Shown here: piece by piece, positions 1-9,571 of the stretch
How the letters are laid out: every line of letters begins with the position of its first letter
Position numbering within the stretch: position 1 is the first letter of the stretch
Assembly: GCA_949295035.1 (NCBI GenBank)
Contig: CASFJO010000059.1
Location: 30,968-94,967, forward strand
Reading direction: 5' to 3'
Source of the DNA: an uncultured Gemmiger sp.
GTDB taxonomy: Bacteria > Bacillota > Clostridia > Oscillospirales > Ruminococcaceae
DNA: 64,000 nucleotides
Program-made: the position numbers and the translations under genes
Notes under the pieces: model-generated
The model's input: the letters and a program-made list of their open reading frames with translations, nothing else
What the model was told of the DNA's origin: nothing
The model's database searches: none

Positions 1-818
1 CCACCAACGACGCCGATGAATACGCCCGCAACCGGGTACGGCACACCGCGGTGCCCGCGCTGGAAACGGTAAATCCGGCGGCGGTGCGGGCTCTGAGCGG
101 TTTCTGCGAAAGGATGGCGGCGCTGGACGGGTATTTTGCCCAAAAGGCGGACACCCTGTTACTGCGGGCCGCGGCAGGGGATAGCTGGCGGCGGGATATC
201 CTGCTGGCCGCCGATGAGCCGGTGCGCCAGGCGGCGCTGCTGGCGATTTTGCGGCGGGCCTGCGATCCCAGCGCCCGCCGGCTGGAACTGACGGAACAGC
301 TCCTGGCCGCCGGTTCGGGCGCGGTGCAGCTGAGCCCCGGGGCCCGTGTGCGGGCGAAGGACGGACGGCTGTGGCTGGAGCGAGCGGAAGCCCGAACACC
401 ACCCGCCGCCGCGCCTTGCATGCCGCTGGAGCCGGGCGAGTGGGCCCTGGGCGGTGATTTTTGTGTGAAAATCGAGATACTGAACGCGAATTTCGCGTCT
501 TTGGCCCCGGATGTTTACAAAAAAGACTTAAACTATTTAGCGGATTATGCTAAAATAGCATCAAGCGCCCGGCTGCGCACCCGGCAGCCCGGCGACCGCT
601 TTGCCCCCCGGGGTCGCGGAGTGACCAAGACCCTGCACCGCTATTTTATTGAAGAAAAGATCCCTGCCGTCCGCCGGGGCCTCTGGCCGCTGGCCGCCGA
701 CGGGGATCGGGTGCTCTGGCTTTGGGGCGTCGGCTTTGCCGAAGGCACACAGCCCGGCCCGGATACAGACCGGCTTATCCGGATCACCCCGATCGCACAA
801 GTGGAGGAAACAACATGA
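1..818 (+). CDS. tilS: tRNA(Ile)-lysidine synthase TilS, C-terminal part (5' end outside window)
   Basis: The reading frame is open from base 3. It begins inside the conserved stretch that in TilS follows the N-type PP-loop ATPase domain (residues like RNRVRH then NPAAV), so the ATP-binding half lies upstream of the window. TilS attaches lysine to C34 of the AUA-decoding tRNA-Ile in the cytosol. The visible 270 or so codons match the helical linker and the C-terminal TilS domain (motif RLRTRQPGDRF near base 570). The stop overlaps the hpt start (ATGA at 815-818), and tilS-hpt-ftsH is a classical Gram-positive order, which supports the call. A short A/T-rich patch near 470-560 contrasts with the GC-rich surroundings, but the frame stays intact. 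No start codon should be assigned at base 51. Confidence 0.9.
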   Translation, partial: TNDADEYARNRVRHTAVPALETVNPAAVRALSGFCERMAALDGYFAQKADTLLLRAAAGDSWRRDILLAADEPVRQAALLAILRRACDPSARRLELTEQLLAAGSGAVQLSPGARVRAKDGRLWLERAEARTPPAAAPCMPLEPGEWALGGDFCVKIEILNANFASLAPDVYKKDLNYLADYAKIASSARLRTRQPGDRFAPRGRGVTKTLHRYFIEEKIPAVRRGLWPLAADGDRVLWLWGVGFAEGTQPGPDTDRLIRITPIAQVEETT

Positions 819-1360
819 GTTTGAACGACGATATCCTGAAGGTTTTGTATTCCGAAGAGGAACTCAAAGCCAAATGCGCTGAGATGGGCGCGCAGATCAC
901 CCGGGATTATGCGGGCAAGAACCTGCTGCTGGTCACGGTGCTCAAGGGCGCGGTAGTCTACTTCACCGACCTGATGCGGTATATCGACCTGCCCTGTACC
1001 ATCGACTTTATGATCGTTTCCTCCTACGGTTCCGGGGTCAAGACCAGCGGCGTGGTCAAGATCGTCAAAGATCTGGATACCGATCTGAGCGGTAAGGACC
1101 TGCTGATCGTGGAGGATATTCTGGATACCGGCCTGACCCTTTCCTACCTGAAAGGTATGCTGGCCGCCCGCAACCCGGCCAGTATCCGCATCGCCACCCT
1201 GCTGGATAAACCGGACCGGCGCAAGGCCGACATCAAGGCCGATTACATTGGCTACCGGGTGCCGGACGAGTTCGTGGTGGGCTATGGCCTGGACTACGAC
1301 GAAAAATACCGCAACCTGCCCTACGTGGGGGTGCTCAAACCGGAGATCTATTCGGAATGA
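815..1360 (+). CDS. hpt: Hypoxanthine (guanine) phosphoribosyltransferase
   Basis: This purine-salvage enzyme transfers phosphoribosyl from PRPP to hypoxanthine or guanine in the cytosol. The 181-residue product has the usual family length. The PRPP-binding loop VEDILDTGLT is clear at about residues 100-109, and the early VTVLKGA and later LLDKPDRR segments fit the type I phosphoribosyltransferase fold. The ATG at 815 is preferred because GGAGG lies seven bases upstream and the start overlaps the tilS stop by four bases, implying translational coupling. An in-frame start further upstream would run through tilS. It forms an operon with tilS and ftsH, as in Bacillus and Clostridia. I see nothing unusual. 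Confidence 0.95.
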   Translation: MSLNDDILKVLYSEEELKAKCAEMGAQITRDYAGKNLLLVTVLKGAVVYFTDLMRYIDLPCTIDFMIVSSYGSGVKTSGVVKIVKDLDTDLSGKDLLIVEDILDTGLTLSYLKGMLAARNPASIRIATLLDKPDRRKADIKADYIGYRVPDEFVVGYGLDYDEKYRNLPYVGVLKPEIYSE

Positions 1361-1404
1361 GCCCTGTACCCAAGGCAAATTGACAGATAACAGGAGTTGA
1401 TCTT

Positions 1405-3621
1405 TTGCCCCGTAAACCTCGATCCAACGGCATTTTTATCGCCGTATTGCTGGTGATGGTCACCCTGGTGGTGATCTTTTACAGCGGCATGGGTTCCACC
1501 GTGTCCAGCTACACCACCATGACCTATTCCCAGGTCATCCAGTATTTTGAAAACAACCAGGTCGTGCGCTTCGATCTGGACCTGAACAGCAGCGTGCTGA
1601 CCCTTCAGTTGAAAGATGGTCCGGTCGCGTTGCCGGAGAACGCTCAACCGGTCACCGCCCAGTCGGGCGCCGCGTCCGCGGGCGGGAGCGGCAGCCTGCT
1701 GGAGAGCCTGTTTGGCCAGGGCCTGGGCCAGCTGCCGCAAAACGGCCAGCAGACCCAGCAGAACCAGTCCGCTGCCGGTTCCGGTGAAAAGCTGGTGCAG
1801 GTATCCTACAAGATGCCCTATCTGGGCCTCTTTTTGGAGGATCTGAACAGCTATGTGGACAGCTACAACGCTGCCAATCCGGACGCCCCCATGGAATACG
1901 ACATGAGCCCGGTGAAGAGCAGCTTCCCCTGGGAGCTGGTCATCTATCTGGTGCTGGCCGCGGGCATGATGTTCGTGATCTTCACTATGTATCGGGGCGG
2001 CCAGGGCGGCGGCGTGATGAACGTAGGCCGCGCCCGGGTCAAGGATCAGCAGGAATCCCAGCGCAAAGCCACCTTTGCCGACGTGGCCGGCGCGGATGAG
2101 GAGAAAGAAGAACTTCAGGAGATCGTGGAGTTTCTGAAAAACCCCTCCCGCTTCAACAGTCTGGGCGCCCGCATCCCCCACGGTGTACTGCTGGTGGGCC
2201 CTCCGGGCACCGGTAAGACCCTGCTGGCCCGTGCCTGCGCCGGCGAGGCCGGCGTGCCCTTCTACTCCATCTCCGGCTCCGACTTTGTGGAGATGTACGT
2301 GGGCGTGGGCGCGTCCCGTGTGCGGGATCTGTTCGACAAGGCCAAGCGCAGCATGCCCTGCATCATCTTTATCGACGAGATCGACGCGGTGGGCCGTCAG
2401 CGCGGCGCGGGCCTGGGCGGCGGCCACGACGAGCGGGAGCAGACCCTGAACCAGCTGTTGGTGGAGATGGACGGCTTTGGCGCCAACGAGGGCGTCATCG
2501 TGATCGCCGCCACCAACCGGGCGGATATCCTGGACCGGGCGCTGCTGCGTCCCGGCCGGTTTGATCGTCAGGTATATGTGGGCCTGCCGGACGTGAAGGG
2601 CCGCGAGGAGATCCTCAAGGTCCACACCCGCCAGAAGCCCCTGGCTCCCGATGTGAACCTCAAGACCATCGCCCAGTCCACCGTGGGCTTTGCCGGCGCG
2701 GATCTGGAAAACCTGGTCAATGAGGCGGCCCTGCTGGCCGCCCGCCGGGGCAAAAAAGCGATCACCCGCCGCGAGATCGAGGAGGCCTCCATCAAGGTGG
2801 TGGCCGGACCCGAGAAAAAATCCCGTGTGGTCACCGACAAGGAAAAGAAACTCACCGCCTACCATGAGGCGGGCCATGCCATCACCAGCTATTTCTGCCC
2901 CACCAACGACCCGGTGCATCAGATCAGCATTATTCCCCGGGGCGCGGCGGGCGGATTTACCATGTATCTGCCGGATAAGGACGCCAGCTATGTGACCAAG
3001 ACCGCCATGCAGGAACGGATCGTCAGCCTGCTGGGCGGCCGTGTGGCCGAGCAGCTGGTGCTGGAGGACATCTCCACCGGCGCGTCCAACGATCTGGAGC
3101 GGGCCACCCAAACCGCCCGTTCGATGGTCACCCGTTACGGCTTCAGCGAGAGATTGGGGCCGGTGGTCTACGGCTCCGACCCGGGCGAGACCTTCCTGGG
3201 CCGGGATTTTGGGCAGGGAAAGGGCTATTCCGAGACCATCGCCGCCGAGATCGACAGCGAGATCCGGGATATCGTGGACGAGGCCTACGAGACCGCCCGC
3301 CGTATTCTGAACAGCCACATGGAGCAGCTGCATAAGGTGGCCGGTGAACTGCTGAATCGGGAAAAGCTTTCCGGCGAGGAGTTCAAGACCCTGATGGAAG
3401 GCGGGGAACTGCCTGCGCTGGACCCGACCCCCGATCCGTCCGATCCGGCGCAGCCTGCCGCCGAGACACAGCCTGCCGGGGAGGAAGAACAGCCCGCCGG
3501 GGAGCAGACTTCTGCGGCTGAACCCGCGCAGGCCGAAGCGACCGAACCGGCGCTGCCCGCCGACGAAAGCGCCGCGCCGCAGCAGGAGCCCGCCGGGCAG
3601 AGCCCCGACGAAAAGGAGTGA
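1405..3621 (+). CDS. ftsH: ATP-dependent zinc metalloprotease FtsH
   Basis: FtsH is a membrane-anchored hexameric AAA+ protease that degrades misfolded membrane proteins and regulators. The 738-residue product has a first membrane helix near residues 8-28, an extracytoplasmic segment with a Gln/Ser/Gly-rich insert at about 90-125, and a second helix near 175-195. The AAA domain carries Walker A GPPGTGKT at 265-272, Walker B FIDEID and the SRH region. The zinc site HEAGH is at 487-491. The C-terminal tail from about 665 is rich in Pro, Ala and Glu and looks disordered. The start is TTG at 1405, eight bases after CAGGAG; no in-frame ATG fits better. It follows hpt by 44 bases and is probably cotranscribed with it. 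Confidence 0.96.
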   Translation: MPRKPRSNGIFIAVLLVMVTLVVIFYSGMGSTVSSYTTMTYSQVIQYFENNQVVRFDLDLNSSVLTLQLKDGPVALPENAQPVTAQSGAASAGGSGSLLESLFGQGLGQLPQNGQQTQQNQSAAGSGEKLVQVSYKMPYLGLFLEDLNSYVDSYNAANPDAPMEYDMSPVKSSFPWELVIYLVLAAGMMFVIFTMYRGGQGGGVMNVGRARVKDQQESQRKATFADVAGADEEKEELQEIVEFLKNPSRFNSLGARIPHGVLLVGPPGTGKTLLARACAGEAGVPFYSISGSDFVEMYVGVGASRVRDLFDKAKRSMPCIIFIDEIDAVGRQRGAGLGGGHDEREQTLNQLLVEMDGFGANEGVIVIAATNRADILDRALLRPGRFDRQVYVGLPDVKGREEILKVHTRQKPLAPDVNLKTIAQSTVGFAGADLENLVNEAALLAARRGKKAITRREIEEASIKVVAGPEKKSRVVTDKEKKLTAYHEAGHAITSYFCPTNDPVHQISIIPRGAAGGFTMYLPDKDASYVTKTAMQERIVSLLGGRVAEQLVLEDISTGASNDLERATQTARSMVTRYGFSERLGPVVYGSDPGETFLGRDFGQGKGYSETIAAEIDSEIRDIVDEAYETARRILNSHMEQLHKVAGELLNREKLSGEEFKTLMEGGELPALDPTPDPSDPAQPAAETQPAGEEEQPAGEQTSAAEPAQAEATEPALPADESAAPQQEPAGQSPDEKE

Positions 3622-3627
3622 TGCGCC

Positions 3628-4599
3628 ATGGAACAGAATTTTGATATTCTGGCCCAGTCCCGGGCCAACTACTACACCAAGGGAAGCCCGGTGCAGTTCG
3701 TTCGGGTAGAGCTGCTGAAAGGGGATGTGACCGGCGAGATCGCCGTTTGCCTTTCCTTCAAGAATATCGGCGCGAAACCGCTGGCCGGTCTGCTGATCGG
3801 CTTTAAGTGCAAAGATATGCAGGGCAACGTGGTCTGCGAGGATCAGTTCCGGTATGAAGCGCTGACAGCCGGTCAGGGCGAAGTGTTCGGATCGGATGAC
3901 GCGGTGTATTTGAGCCCCTCGCCCATCGGCAGCGTGGAGGTGGACCTGCTGCAGGCCCTTTATACCGACGGCAGCCGCGCCTCGCTGCGCGAGTTTAAGC
4001 GGGTGCGTTTGCCCGCCCCCAAGGTGCTGCCCACCAATCTGGCCACCCAGCTGGAACAGCGAACCGGCAAACACGGGTTTTCGGTAGTGCCGCAGATGTT
4101 GCCGGAAGGCTGGTTCTGCGCGTGCGGCGCGTTCCATCCCAGCAAGGAGGATACCGCCTGGTGCAGCGAGTGCGGTTCCGACCGGATCTTGCTGCAGAAT
4201 ACCCTGTCCGGTCTGCTGCAGAGCCGGCCTCAGGCCGCGCCCGCGGAGACGGAGGAACCCACCCGTATGGTGGACCCGGTCCGTCCGCAGGAACCTACCC
4301 GGGTCATGCGTCCGGCGCAGGATATGGAAGAGGACGAGGATATGAAGATCGTATCCCGCTCCCCGGCCGACGATACCCAGACCCAGTATCAGGCGCCCTC
4401 GTACGACGACGAGACCGCGACCTCGTATTTTGAGGATGCGGCGGAGGAATACGATGAGTACGACGACGAGTATGAGGAGGACGAGGAGGATCGGGGCGAT
4501 TACATCGCCGGTCAGATCATCCGCTGGGCCCCGCCCATCACCGCCGTGATCTGCGTCATGATCGCGCTCAGCGGTCTGGCAGTATATCTGCTGCGCTGA
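3628..4599 (+). CDS. Zinc-ribbon, probably tail-anchored membrane protein of unknown function
   Basis: I do not recognise a named family. The 323-residue product has an N-terminal beta-rich domain (about 1-130) of the kind that compares a protein with its surroundings through hydrophobic strands. A short linker leads to a zinc-ribbon-like segment near 160-185, with paired cysteines in FCACGAF and WCSECGSD. A proline-rich and then strongly acidic low-complexity region (Asp/Glu/Tyr repeats, about 215-295) follows. One hydrophobic helix at the very C-terminus (about 300-322) is followed only by LR, so the bulk would face the cytosol. It starts six bases after the ftsH stop, and a terminator lies directly downstream. 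Shared transcription with a membrane protease suggests a role at the membrane, which is inference only. Confidence 0.75.
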   Translation: MEQNFDILAQSRANYYTKGSPVQFVRVELLKGDVTGEIAVCLSFKNIGAKPLAGLLIGFKCKDMQGNVVCEDQFRYEALTAGQGEVFGSDDAVYLSPSPIGSVEVDLLQALYTDGSRASLREFKRVRLPAPKVLPTNLATQLEQRTGKHGFSVVPQMLPEGWFCACGAFHPSKEDTAWCSECGSDRILLQNTLSGLLQSRPQAAPAETEEPTRMVDPVRPQEPTRVMRPAQDMEEDEDMKIVSRSPADDTQTQYQAPSYDDETATSYFEDAAEEYDEYDDEYEEDEEDRGDYIAGQIIRWAPPITAVICVMIALSGLAVYLLR

Positions 4600-4615
4600 G
4601 CCGCGCAACACAACG

Positions 4616-4656
4616 AAAAAGCGCGCGTTCCCGATTTTGGGAACGCGCGCTTTTTT
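4616..4656. terminator. Bidirectional rho-independent terminator between convergent operons
   Basis: A perfect 12-bp stem (4621-4632 with 4639-4650) with a six-base loop is followed by T6 on the plus strand and preceded by A5, so it can end both the ftsH operon (+) and the M18 peptidase operon (-). Confidence 0.92.
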
Positions 4657-4670
4657 CGGATCGTGGGGGT

Positions 4671-6083
4671 TTATTCAGCGGCGCGGGCAAAAGCCAGGAA
4701 CGCCTGGTATGCCATATATACATCCAGCTTGGATGTTACCTCAAAAGGCGAGTGCATGCTGAGCACCGGCACGCCGATGTCGATGGTGTCCACATTGTGG
4801 TAGGCGGAGTAGGCGGCGATAGTGCCGCCGCCGCCCTGGTCCACCTTGCCCAGTTCGCCGGTTTGCCAGACGATCTTTTCCTTGTCCAGCAGGCGGGTCA
4901 CATACCCCACCAACTCGGCGGAAGCGTCGTTGGCACCTCCCTTCCCGCGGGAGCCGGTATATTTGCAGATCGCCACCCCACGGCCCGCGTAGGTGCTGTT
5001 GCGGCGTTCAAAAGCGCTGTCAAAGGTGGGATCTACCGCGGCGGTCACGTCGGCAGAAAGGCAGATCGAGTTCTGCAGGGTGCGGATAGAGTCGGAACCC
5101 TGGGCCTGGCACAACTGCTCGATAAAGTGGAACACATACAGACTGTTCATGCCGGTGACCCCTTCGCTGCCGATCTCTTCCTTGTCGGTAAGTACGCAGA
5201 GGGTGGTAAAGGACGGGTCTTTGGTCTCGATCTCGGCCATCAGGGCGGGGTAGGCGTCCACCCGGTCGTCCTGCCCGTAGGCGCCCAGAAGCATCCGGTC
5301 CAGGCCCACATCCCGGGCGCTGAGGGCGGGTACCGCCTCCAGTTCGGCCCGGATGAAATCCTTCTCGGTGATGCCGTACTTTTCGTTCAGAAGCTTCAAC
5401 ACATGCAGCTTGACCCGTTCCTTGACCTCAGGGTCGTCTACCGGCTGATGGCCCACCAGAATGTTCAGTTCCTCGCCCTTGACGCCGTCCCGCAGCTTGC
5501 GCTCATTCTGATCGGCGGCCAGATGGGGCAGCAGATCGGTGATGCAGAACACCGGATCGGCGGGATCGTCGCCCAGGCAGATCTCCACCTTGCTGCCGTC
5601 CGCCCGGCAAACCACCCCGTGCAGAGACAGCGGAAGAGCGGTCCACTGGTACTTGCGCAAACCGCCGTAATAATGGGTCTTGAACAGCGCCAGATCGTCG
5701 GATTCATACAGCGGCATGGGTTTCAGATCCAGCCGGGGCGAGTCGATGTGAGAGACGTTCATGTGGATGCCGCGCTCCAGAGGCAGGCGGCCGATGGTGG
5801 CGGCCACCACGCTCTTTCCCCGGTTTACCAGGTAGACCTTGTCGCCCGGATTGTAGCGCACACCCGGTTCATACGGTTTGTAGCCGGCCTCCACCAGCCG
5901 CCGGGCAGCGGCGCGGGCGCATTCCCGCTCGGTCTTGCCCTCGTCCAAAAACCGCTTGTACCCCTCACAGAAAGCCATCGCTTTGTCGGCCAGTTCCGGC
6001 TGGCCGCGCAGCACGGCTTCGCTCTTGTAGCACAGTTCTTCCTCCAGCTTTTGGCCGGCGGTCTTTTCTTTTTCGTTTGCCAT
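4671..6083 (-). CDS. M18-family zinc aminopeptidase
   Basis: This is a cytosolic metallo-aminopeptidase of the M18 (aspartyl aminopeptidase-like) family that trims acidic or neutral N-terminal residues. The 470-residue length matches the bacterial members. Diagnostic segments are NVSHIDSPRLDLK (first zinc-binding His-Asp region, about residue 110), TDKEEIGSEG (catalytic Glu pair, about 300), the Asp in LSADVTAAVDPT, and SMHSPFEV with the C-terminal zinc His (about 440). The start ATG at 6083 has a GGAAAGGAAA ribosome site just upstream. It is the last gene of the minus-strand operon that starts with DUF951 and ends at the terminator at 4621-4650. Confidence 0.93.
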   Translation of the reverse strand: MANEKEKTAGQKLEEELCYKSEAVLRGQPELADKAMAFCEGYKRFLDEGKTERECARAAARRLVEAGYKPYEPGVRYNPGDKVYLVNRGKSVVAATIGRLPLERGIHMNVSHIDSPRLDLKPMPLYESDDLALFKTHYYGGLRKYQWTALPLSLHGVVCRADGSKVEICLGDDPADPVFCITDLLPHLAADQNERKLRDGVKGEELNILVGHQPVDDPEVKERVKLHVLKLLNEKYGITEKDFIRAELEAVPALSARDVGLDRMLLGAYGQDDRVDAYPALMAEIETKDPSFTTLCVLTDKEEIGSEGVTGMNSLYVFHFIEQLCQAQGSDSIRTLQNSICLSADVTAAVDPTFDSAFERRNSTYAGRGVAICKYTGSRGKGGANDASAELVGYVTRLLDKEKIVWQTGELGKVDQGGGGTIAAYSAYHNVDTIDIGVPVLSMHSPFEVTSKLDVYMAYQAFLAFARAAE

Positions 6084-6164
6084 GGATCGTTTTCCTTTCC
6101 TTTCTTGGATTTGGTATCTTCTACCCGGATCGTCCGCCGGTGCGCGCCGCCGCGAACGGCGGGT

Positions 6165-6755
6165 TTATGCGTCTGTTTCCTCGGCGTAGATCCGGTGGTA
6201 GGCCTCATAACTGCGGTTGATCTTGCGTACGTACAGGTTCATCTGTTCAAAGGGGAAGGTATGCAGGGTCACACCGTCGTCGGAATAGGCGCTGTCTTCC
6301 AGCAGTTCGTCCACCGTACCCCAGCCACTGTGGTAGGCGGCCGCGGCGGTGTCGATATCCTCGCCGTACCGGTTCAGGCACTGGGCCAGGTAGTAGCTGC
6401 CAAAGCGGATGTTGGTTTCCGGATCGTACAGATCGTCAAAGGTCAGCGCCTCGCCGGAGGCGATCTGGCCCTTGATCCAGTCAAAGGTGATCTCGGTGAT
6501 CTGCATCAGGCCCCGGGCCTCCACCGAGGAGGTCGCCTCGGGATCGAACCCGCTTTCGGTGCGGATCAGGGAGTAGAGCAGCAGAGGGTCCAACTGGTAT
6601 TTGCCCGCGTAATATTCCACATACTCGCTGTATTGGCGGGGATAGCGGGCGGTATCCAGGGCGGTCAGGCCGGTTCGAAGGATCAGCAGCCCGGCCAGCA
6701 GCACACATACCAGCAGTACGCACAGGCCTGCCAATTGTCGTTTTGAAAATTGCAT
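6165..6755 (-). CDS. Membrane-anchored lytic transglycosylase (SLT domain)
   Basis: The product would cleave peptidoglycan between N-acetylmuramic acid and N-acetylglucosamine on the outer face of the membrane. The 196-residue chain has one N-terminal membrane helix (about 8-26) and then a Slt70-type domain. The catalytic Glu lies in LIRTESGFDP, followed by the typical EARGLMQIT motif, the FGSYYLAQCLNRYG segment and AAYHSGWG. The ATG at 6755 is chosen because GGAAAGGAG sits just upstream and the hydrophobic anchor follows at once; an earlier start would add 25 unlikely residues. It sits between coaE and the M18 peptidase gene in the same operon. Confidence 0.92.
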   Translation of the reverse strand: MQFSKRQLAGLCVLLVCVLLAGLLILRTGLTALDTARYPRQYSEYVEYYAGKYQLDPLLLYSLIRTESGFDPEATSSVEARGLMQITEITFDWIKGQIASGEALTFDDLYDPETNIRFGSYYLAQCLNRYGEDIDTAAAAYHSGWGTVDELLEDSAYSDDGVTLHTFPFEQMNLYVRKINRSYEAYHRIYAEETDA

Positions 6756-6801
6756 GGCTCTCCTTTCCGGCGCGCAGCCGCGCACCGAGCGGGGCATCGG
6801 A

Positions 6802-7398
6802 TCAAATTTTTCGCAGCGCGTCCAGCACACGCGCGGCCTGTTTGTAGAGATCGGCGGGGGAGCCGTCGTTGCGCAGATGATAGTCGGCGGCGGCCAGCAG
6901 CGTTGCCTCCGGCAGCTGGGCGTCCAGGCGGCGGGCGGCCTGTTCCGGTGTGACGCCGTCGCGGGCGCAGATACGCCGGATGCTGGTTTGACGGGGGGCG
7001 GTGACCACCAGAAGAGGGCGGCAATAGGGCTGCAGAAGCCCGCCCACGATCACCGCGCCGTCAACCAGGCAGAGGGATTCGCCGCCGTCTTGCTGCCGCG
7101 CGGCCCATTCCAGGATCCTCCGCACGATCTCCGGATGGGTGATGTCGGTAAGGGCTTTGGTGCCCTCCGGAGTGGAAAACGCCCGGTCAGCCAGCAAATG
7201 CCGGTCCGGTGAACCGTCCGGGCGCAGGATATCCGGCCCGAACCGTGCCGCCAGTGCCGCCAGGCAGGCCGAACCGGGCAGCAGTACCTGCCGGGCTACC
7301 TGGTCCGCGTCCAGCGTGGGGATACCCTGCTGCCGGAACCAGGCGGTCACGGTGGATTTGCCGCAGCCGGACCGGCCGGTGATACCTGCCAGCGTCAC
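6802..7398 (-). CDS. coaE: Dephospho-CoA kinase
   Basis: CoaE phosphorylates the ribose 3'-OH of dephospho-CoA, the last step of coenzyme A synthesis. The 198-residue product has the family length, with P-loop GRSGCGKST at about 8-16, DADQVAR (substrate Asp) near 31-37, and a lid segment rich in Arg (TSIRRICARDG). The first glycine-rich turn reads GITGRSGCGKS. The start is GTG at 7398, overlapping the Sua5/YrdC stop by four bases (GTGA), which fixes the start and implies coupling. The gene order with prfA and the threonylcarbamoyl-AMP synthase is a compact housekeeping operon. Confidence 0.94.
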   Translation of the reverse strand: MTLAGITGRSGCGKSTVTAWFRQQGIPTLDADQVARQVLLPGSACLAALAARFGPDILRPDGSPDRHLLADRAFSTPEGTKALTDITHPEIVRRILEWAARQQDGGESLCLVDGAVIVGGLLQPYCRPLLVVTAPRQTSIRRICARDGVTPEQAARRLDAQLPEATLLAAADYHLRNDGSPADLYKQAARVLDALRKI

Positions 7399-8414
7399 GG
7401 TTCCACCACCCGAAAGGCAGCGGCCCGCAGCAGCCGGTTATAGACCGCCAGCCCGACCCCCTCCATCTCCGGGCAGCGGGCGTAGACCGTTTTGGCGCCC
7501 CGCTCGTCCAGCCGGCGCAGGGCGCTGAACAAATCGTGTGCCTGGGCGGCGGGATCCTGTTCCGCGCCGTAGACCACGCAGGGGACCTTCAGCACGGCCT
7601 CGTCACCGGCAAAGCACAGGCAGAACAGGCCCGGTGCGGGGTGGGCGGCCACGTATCGGGCAAAAGTCTCCCGATCCCCTCGCACAATGGTCACCTCGGC
7701 CCGGGGGGCGTAGTGTTTATACTTCATGCCCGGGGATCGCACCGTCTCGCCCGCCTGCAGCTGGCGGGTCACGGCGCCGGCCACCTCAACCGGGCAGCCC
7801 AGCACATCGGCCATCTGTTCCGGCGTGATGTAGCCCGGGCGCAGGACCATCGGGCGATCGCCCGCGAGGGAGACCACGGTGGATTCCACCCCCACCTGGC
7901 ATTCTCCGCCGTCCAGGATCAGGGGCAGGCGGCCCTGCATGTCCTCCCACACAGTCCGGGCGTCAGTGGGGCTGGGCGCCCCGGACCGGTTGGCGGAGGG
8001 GGCGGCCAGCGGCAGCCCGCTGGCCCGGATCACCGCCTGAGCAGCGGGGTGGCTGGGCATCCGGATGCCCACGGTATCCAGCCCGGCGCAGACCGCATCG
8101 GCCACCCGGGGCCCCCGGGGCAGGATAATGGTGAGCGGCCCGGGCCAGAAAGCGTTTGCCAGGGCCAATGCCTGTTCCGGTACCCGGGCGGCCACTTCGT
8201 AAAGCATAGGCATATCGGCGATATGAACGATGAGCGGATTGTCCTGGGGGCGGCCTTTAGCCTCAAAGATGCGGCGCACCGCCGCATCGTCCCAGGCGTT
8301 TGCGGCCAGGCCGTAAACCGTCTCGGTGGGGATGCCCACCACCTGACCGGCCCGCAGCAGTTCCGCGGCCCGGCCGATCCCCTCGGCGCTTGCCGGCAGT
8401 AAACAGGTTTCCAC
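7395..8414 (-). CDS. L-threonylcarbamoyladenylate synthase (Sua5/YwlC type)
   Basis: The enzyme makes threonylcarbamoyl-AMP from threonine, bicarbonate and ATP for t6A37 modification of tRNA. The 339-residue length shows the long Sua5 form: a YrdC domain (about 1-210, with the PTETVYGLA motif near 31-39 and KGRPQDNPL near 53-61) plus a C-terminal Sua5 domain (about 230-335). The linker motif SPGMKYKHYAP near 213-223 is diagnostic. The start is GTG at 8414, with GAGGGA upstream. It lies 32 bases after prfA and overlaps coaE, so it is in the same operon. The symbol is left blank because tsaC, sua5 and ywlC are all used. Confidence 0.95.
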   Translation of the reverse strand: METCLLPASAEGIGRAAELLRAGQVVGIPTETVYGLAANAWDDAAVRRIFEAKGRPQDNPLIVHIADMPMLYEVAARVPEQALALANAFWPGPLTIILPRGPRVADAVCAGLDTVGIRMPSHPAAQAVIRASGLPLAAPSANRSGAPSPTDARTVWEDMQGRLPLILDGGECQVGVESTVVSLAGDRPMVLRPGYITPEQMADVLGCPVEVAGAVTRQLQAGETVRSPGMKYKHYAPRAEVTIVRGDRETFARYVAAHPAPGLFCLCFAGDEAVLKVPCVVYGAEQDPAAQAHDLFSALRRLDERGAKTVYARCPEMEGVGLAVYNRLLRAAAFRVVEP

Positions 8415-8446
8415 GTTATATCCCTCTTTTTGTTTTGAGTGAATGG

Positions 8447-9523
8447 TCAGGCCTCAGCGCCGCGGCGCAGCTTTTCCGCCTCATCGGCGGCGCGCAGCGC
8501 GTCGATGATCTCGTCCAGCGCACCGTCCATAACAGCGTCCAGCTTATACAGGGTCAACCCGATCCGGTGATCGGTGAGCCGTCCCTGGGGGAAGTTATAG
8601 GTGCGGATGCGTTCGCTTCGATCACCGGTGCCCACCTGGCTGCGCCGGTCAGCGTCATGCGCATCCTTCTGTTCCTGGCGCTTGGCTTCTAACAAGCGGC
8701 TGCGAAGCACCTGCAGCGCTTTATCCTTATTCTTGTACTGACTGCGCTCATCCTGGCATTCCACTACCATCCCGGTGGGAAGATGGGTAACGCGGATCGC
8801 GCTGGAGGTCTTGTTGATGTGCTGGCCGCCCGCGCCGGACGCCCGGAACGCGTCGATCTTCAAATCGGCCGGGTCCAGCGCCAGGTCCACCTCTTCGGCG
8901 CGAGGCATCACCGCTACCGTCACGGTAGAGGTATGGATGCGTCCCTGGGTCTCGGTCTCGGGTACCCGCTGTACCCGATGCACGCCGCTCTCGTATTTCA
9001 GGCGGCTGTACACCCCTTCACCCTCCACCTCCACACAGATCTCTTTGATACCGCCCAGTTCGGTGGCGTTCAGGCTGAGCACCTGGCAGCGCCAGCCTTG
9101 CTTCTGCGCATACATGCTGTACATCCGGTACAGGCTGTGCGCGAACAGAGCGGCTTCCTCGCCGCCCGCGCCGCTGCGGATCTCCAGGATCACGCTGCGG
9201 TCATCGTTTTCGTCCCGGGGCAGCAGCAGCCGCTGCAATTCGGCGCGGGCCTTTTCCAAGTTTTGCCTGTTTTCGCTGCGCTCCTGTTGTACCATTGCTT
9301 TGAACGCCGGGTCCAGGTCTTCGTCCCGCAGCAATTCTTCCGCTTGTTCCAGGTCGCGGCGGGCGGTTTCCAGCCGCTGCCAGGCCGCGGCCAGGGGCTC
9401 AAGCTGCTTATATTCCCGCATCAGGGCCGGATACCGGGCCGGGTCGGCCGCGACGGCGGGGTCCTGCAGCTGGTGGGTCAATTCGTCCAGACGGCGCAGC
9501 GCCGCCTGCAGCTGTTCCTGCAT
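8447..9523 (-). CDS. prfA: Peptide chain release factor 1
   Basis: RF1 reads UAA and UAG stops and triggers peptide release on the ribosome. The 358-residue product shows the codon-reading tripeptide in RVPETETQGR (PET, as in other Gram-positive RF1), the RF1 signature GRIHTSTVTVAVMP and the catalytic GGQ loop in SGAGGQHINKTSS. The GDRSERIRTYNFPQGR segment separates it from peptidyl-hydrolase-like proteins. The start ATG at 9523 has AAGGAG seven bases upstream. It is the second gene of the minus-strand operon, after DUF951. The usual partner prmC (RF methylase) is not found in this window, which is only a mild oddity. Confidence 0.97.
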   Translation of the reverse strand: MQEQLQAALRRLDELTHQLQDPAVAADPARYPALMREYKQLEPLAAAWQRLETARRDLEQAEELLRDEDLDPAFKAMVQQERSENRQNLEKARAELQRLLLPRDENDDRSVILEIRSGAGGEEAALFAHSLYRMYSMYAQKQGWRCQVLSLNATELGGIKEICVEVEGEGVYSRLKYESGVHRVQRVPETETQGRIHTSTVTVAVMPRAEEVDLALDPADLKIDAFRASGAGGQHINKTSSAIRVTHLPTGMVVECQDERSQYKNKDKALQVLRSRLLEAKRQEQKDAHDADRRSQVGTGDRSERIRTYNFPQGRLTDHRIGLTLYKLDAVMDGALDEIIDALRAADEAEKLRRGAEA

Positions 9524-9571
9524 AGGGTCTCCTTTTCGGTCAGGGCATGGGGGGCGGGCAGGGCCACGCCG

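Noticed and set aside
1348-4611. A 1087-codon open frame antisense to ftsH and its neighbour
   Set aside because: It mirrors the codon pattern of real genes on the other strand, has no ribosome site and a composition rich in Gly, His and Gln typical of GC-rich shadows.
4752-6746. Open frame of 664 codons on the plus strand opposite the M18 and lytic transglycosylase genes
   Set aside because: It crosses two well-supported genes and their intergenic gap, and its translation shows no recognisable motif.
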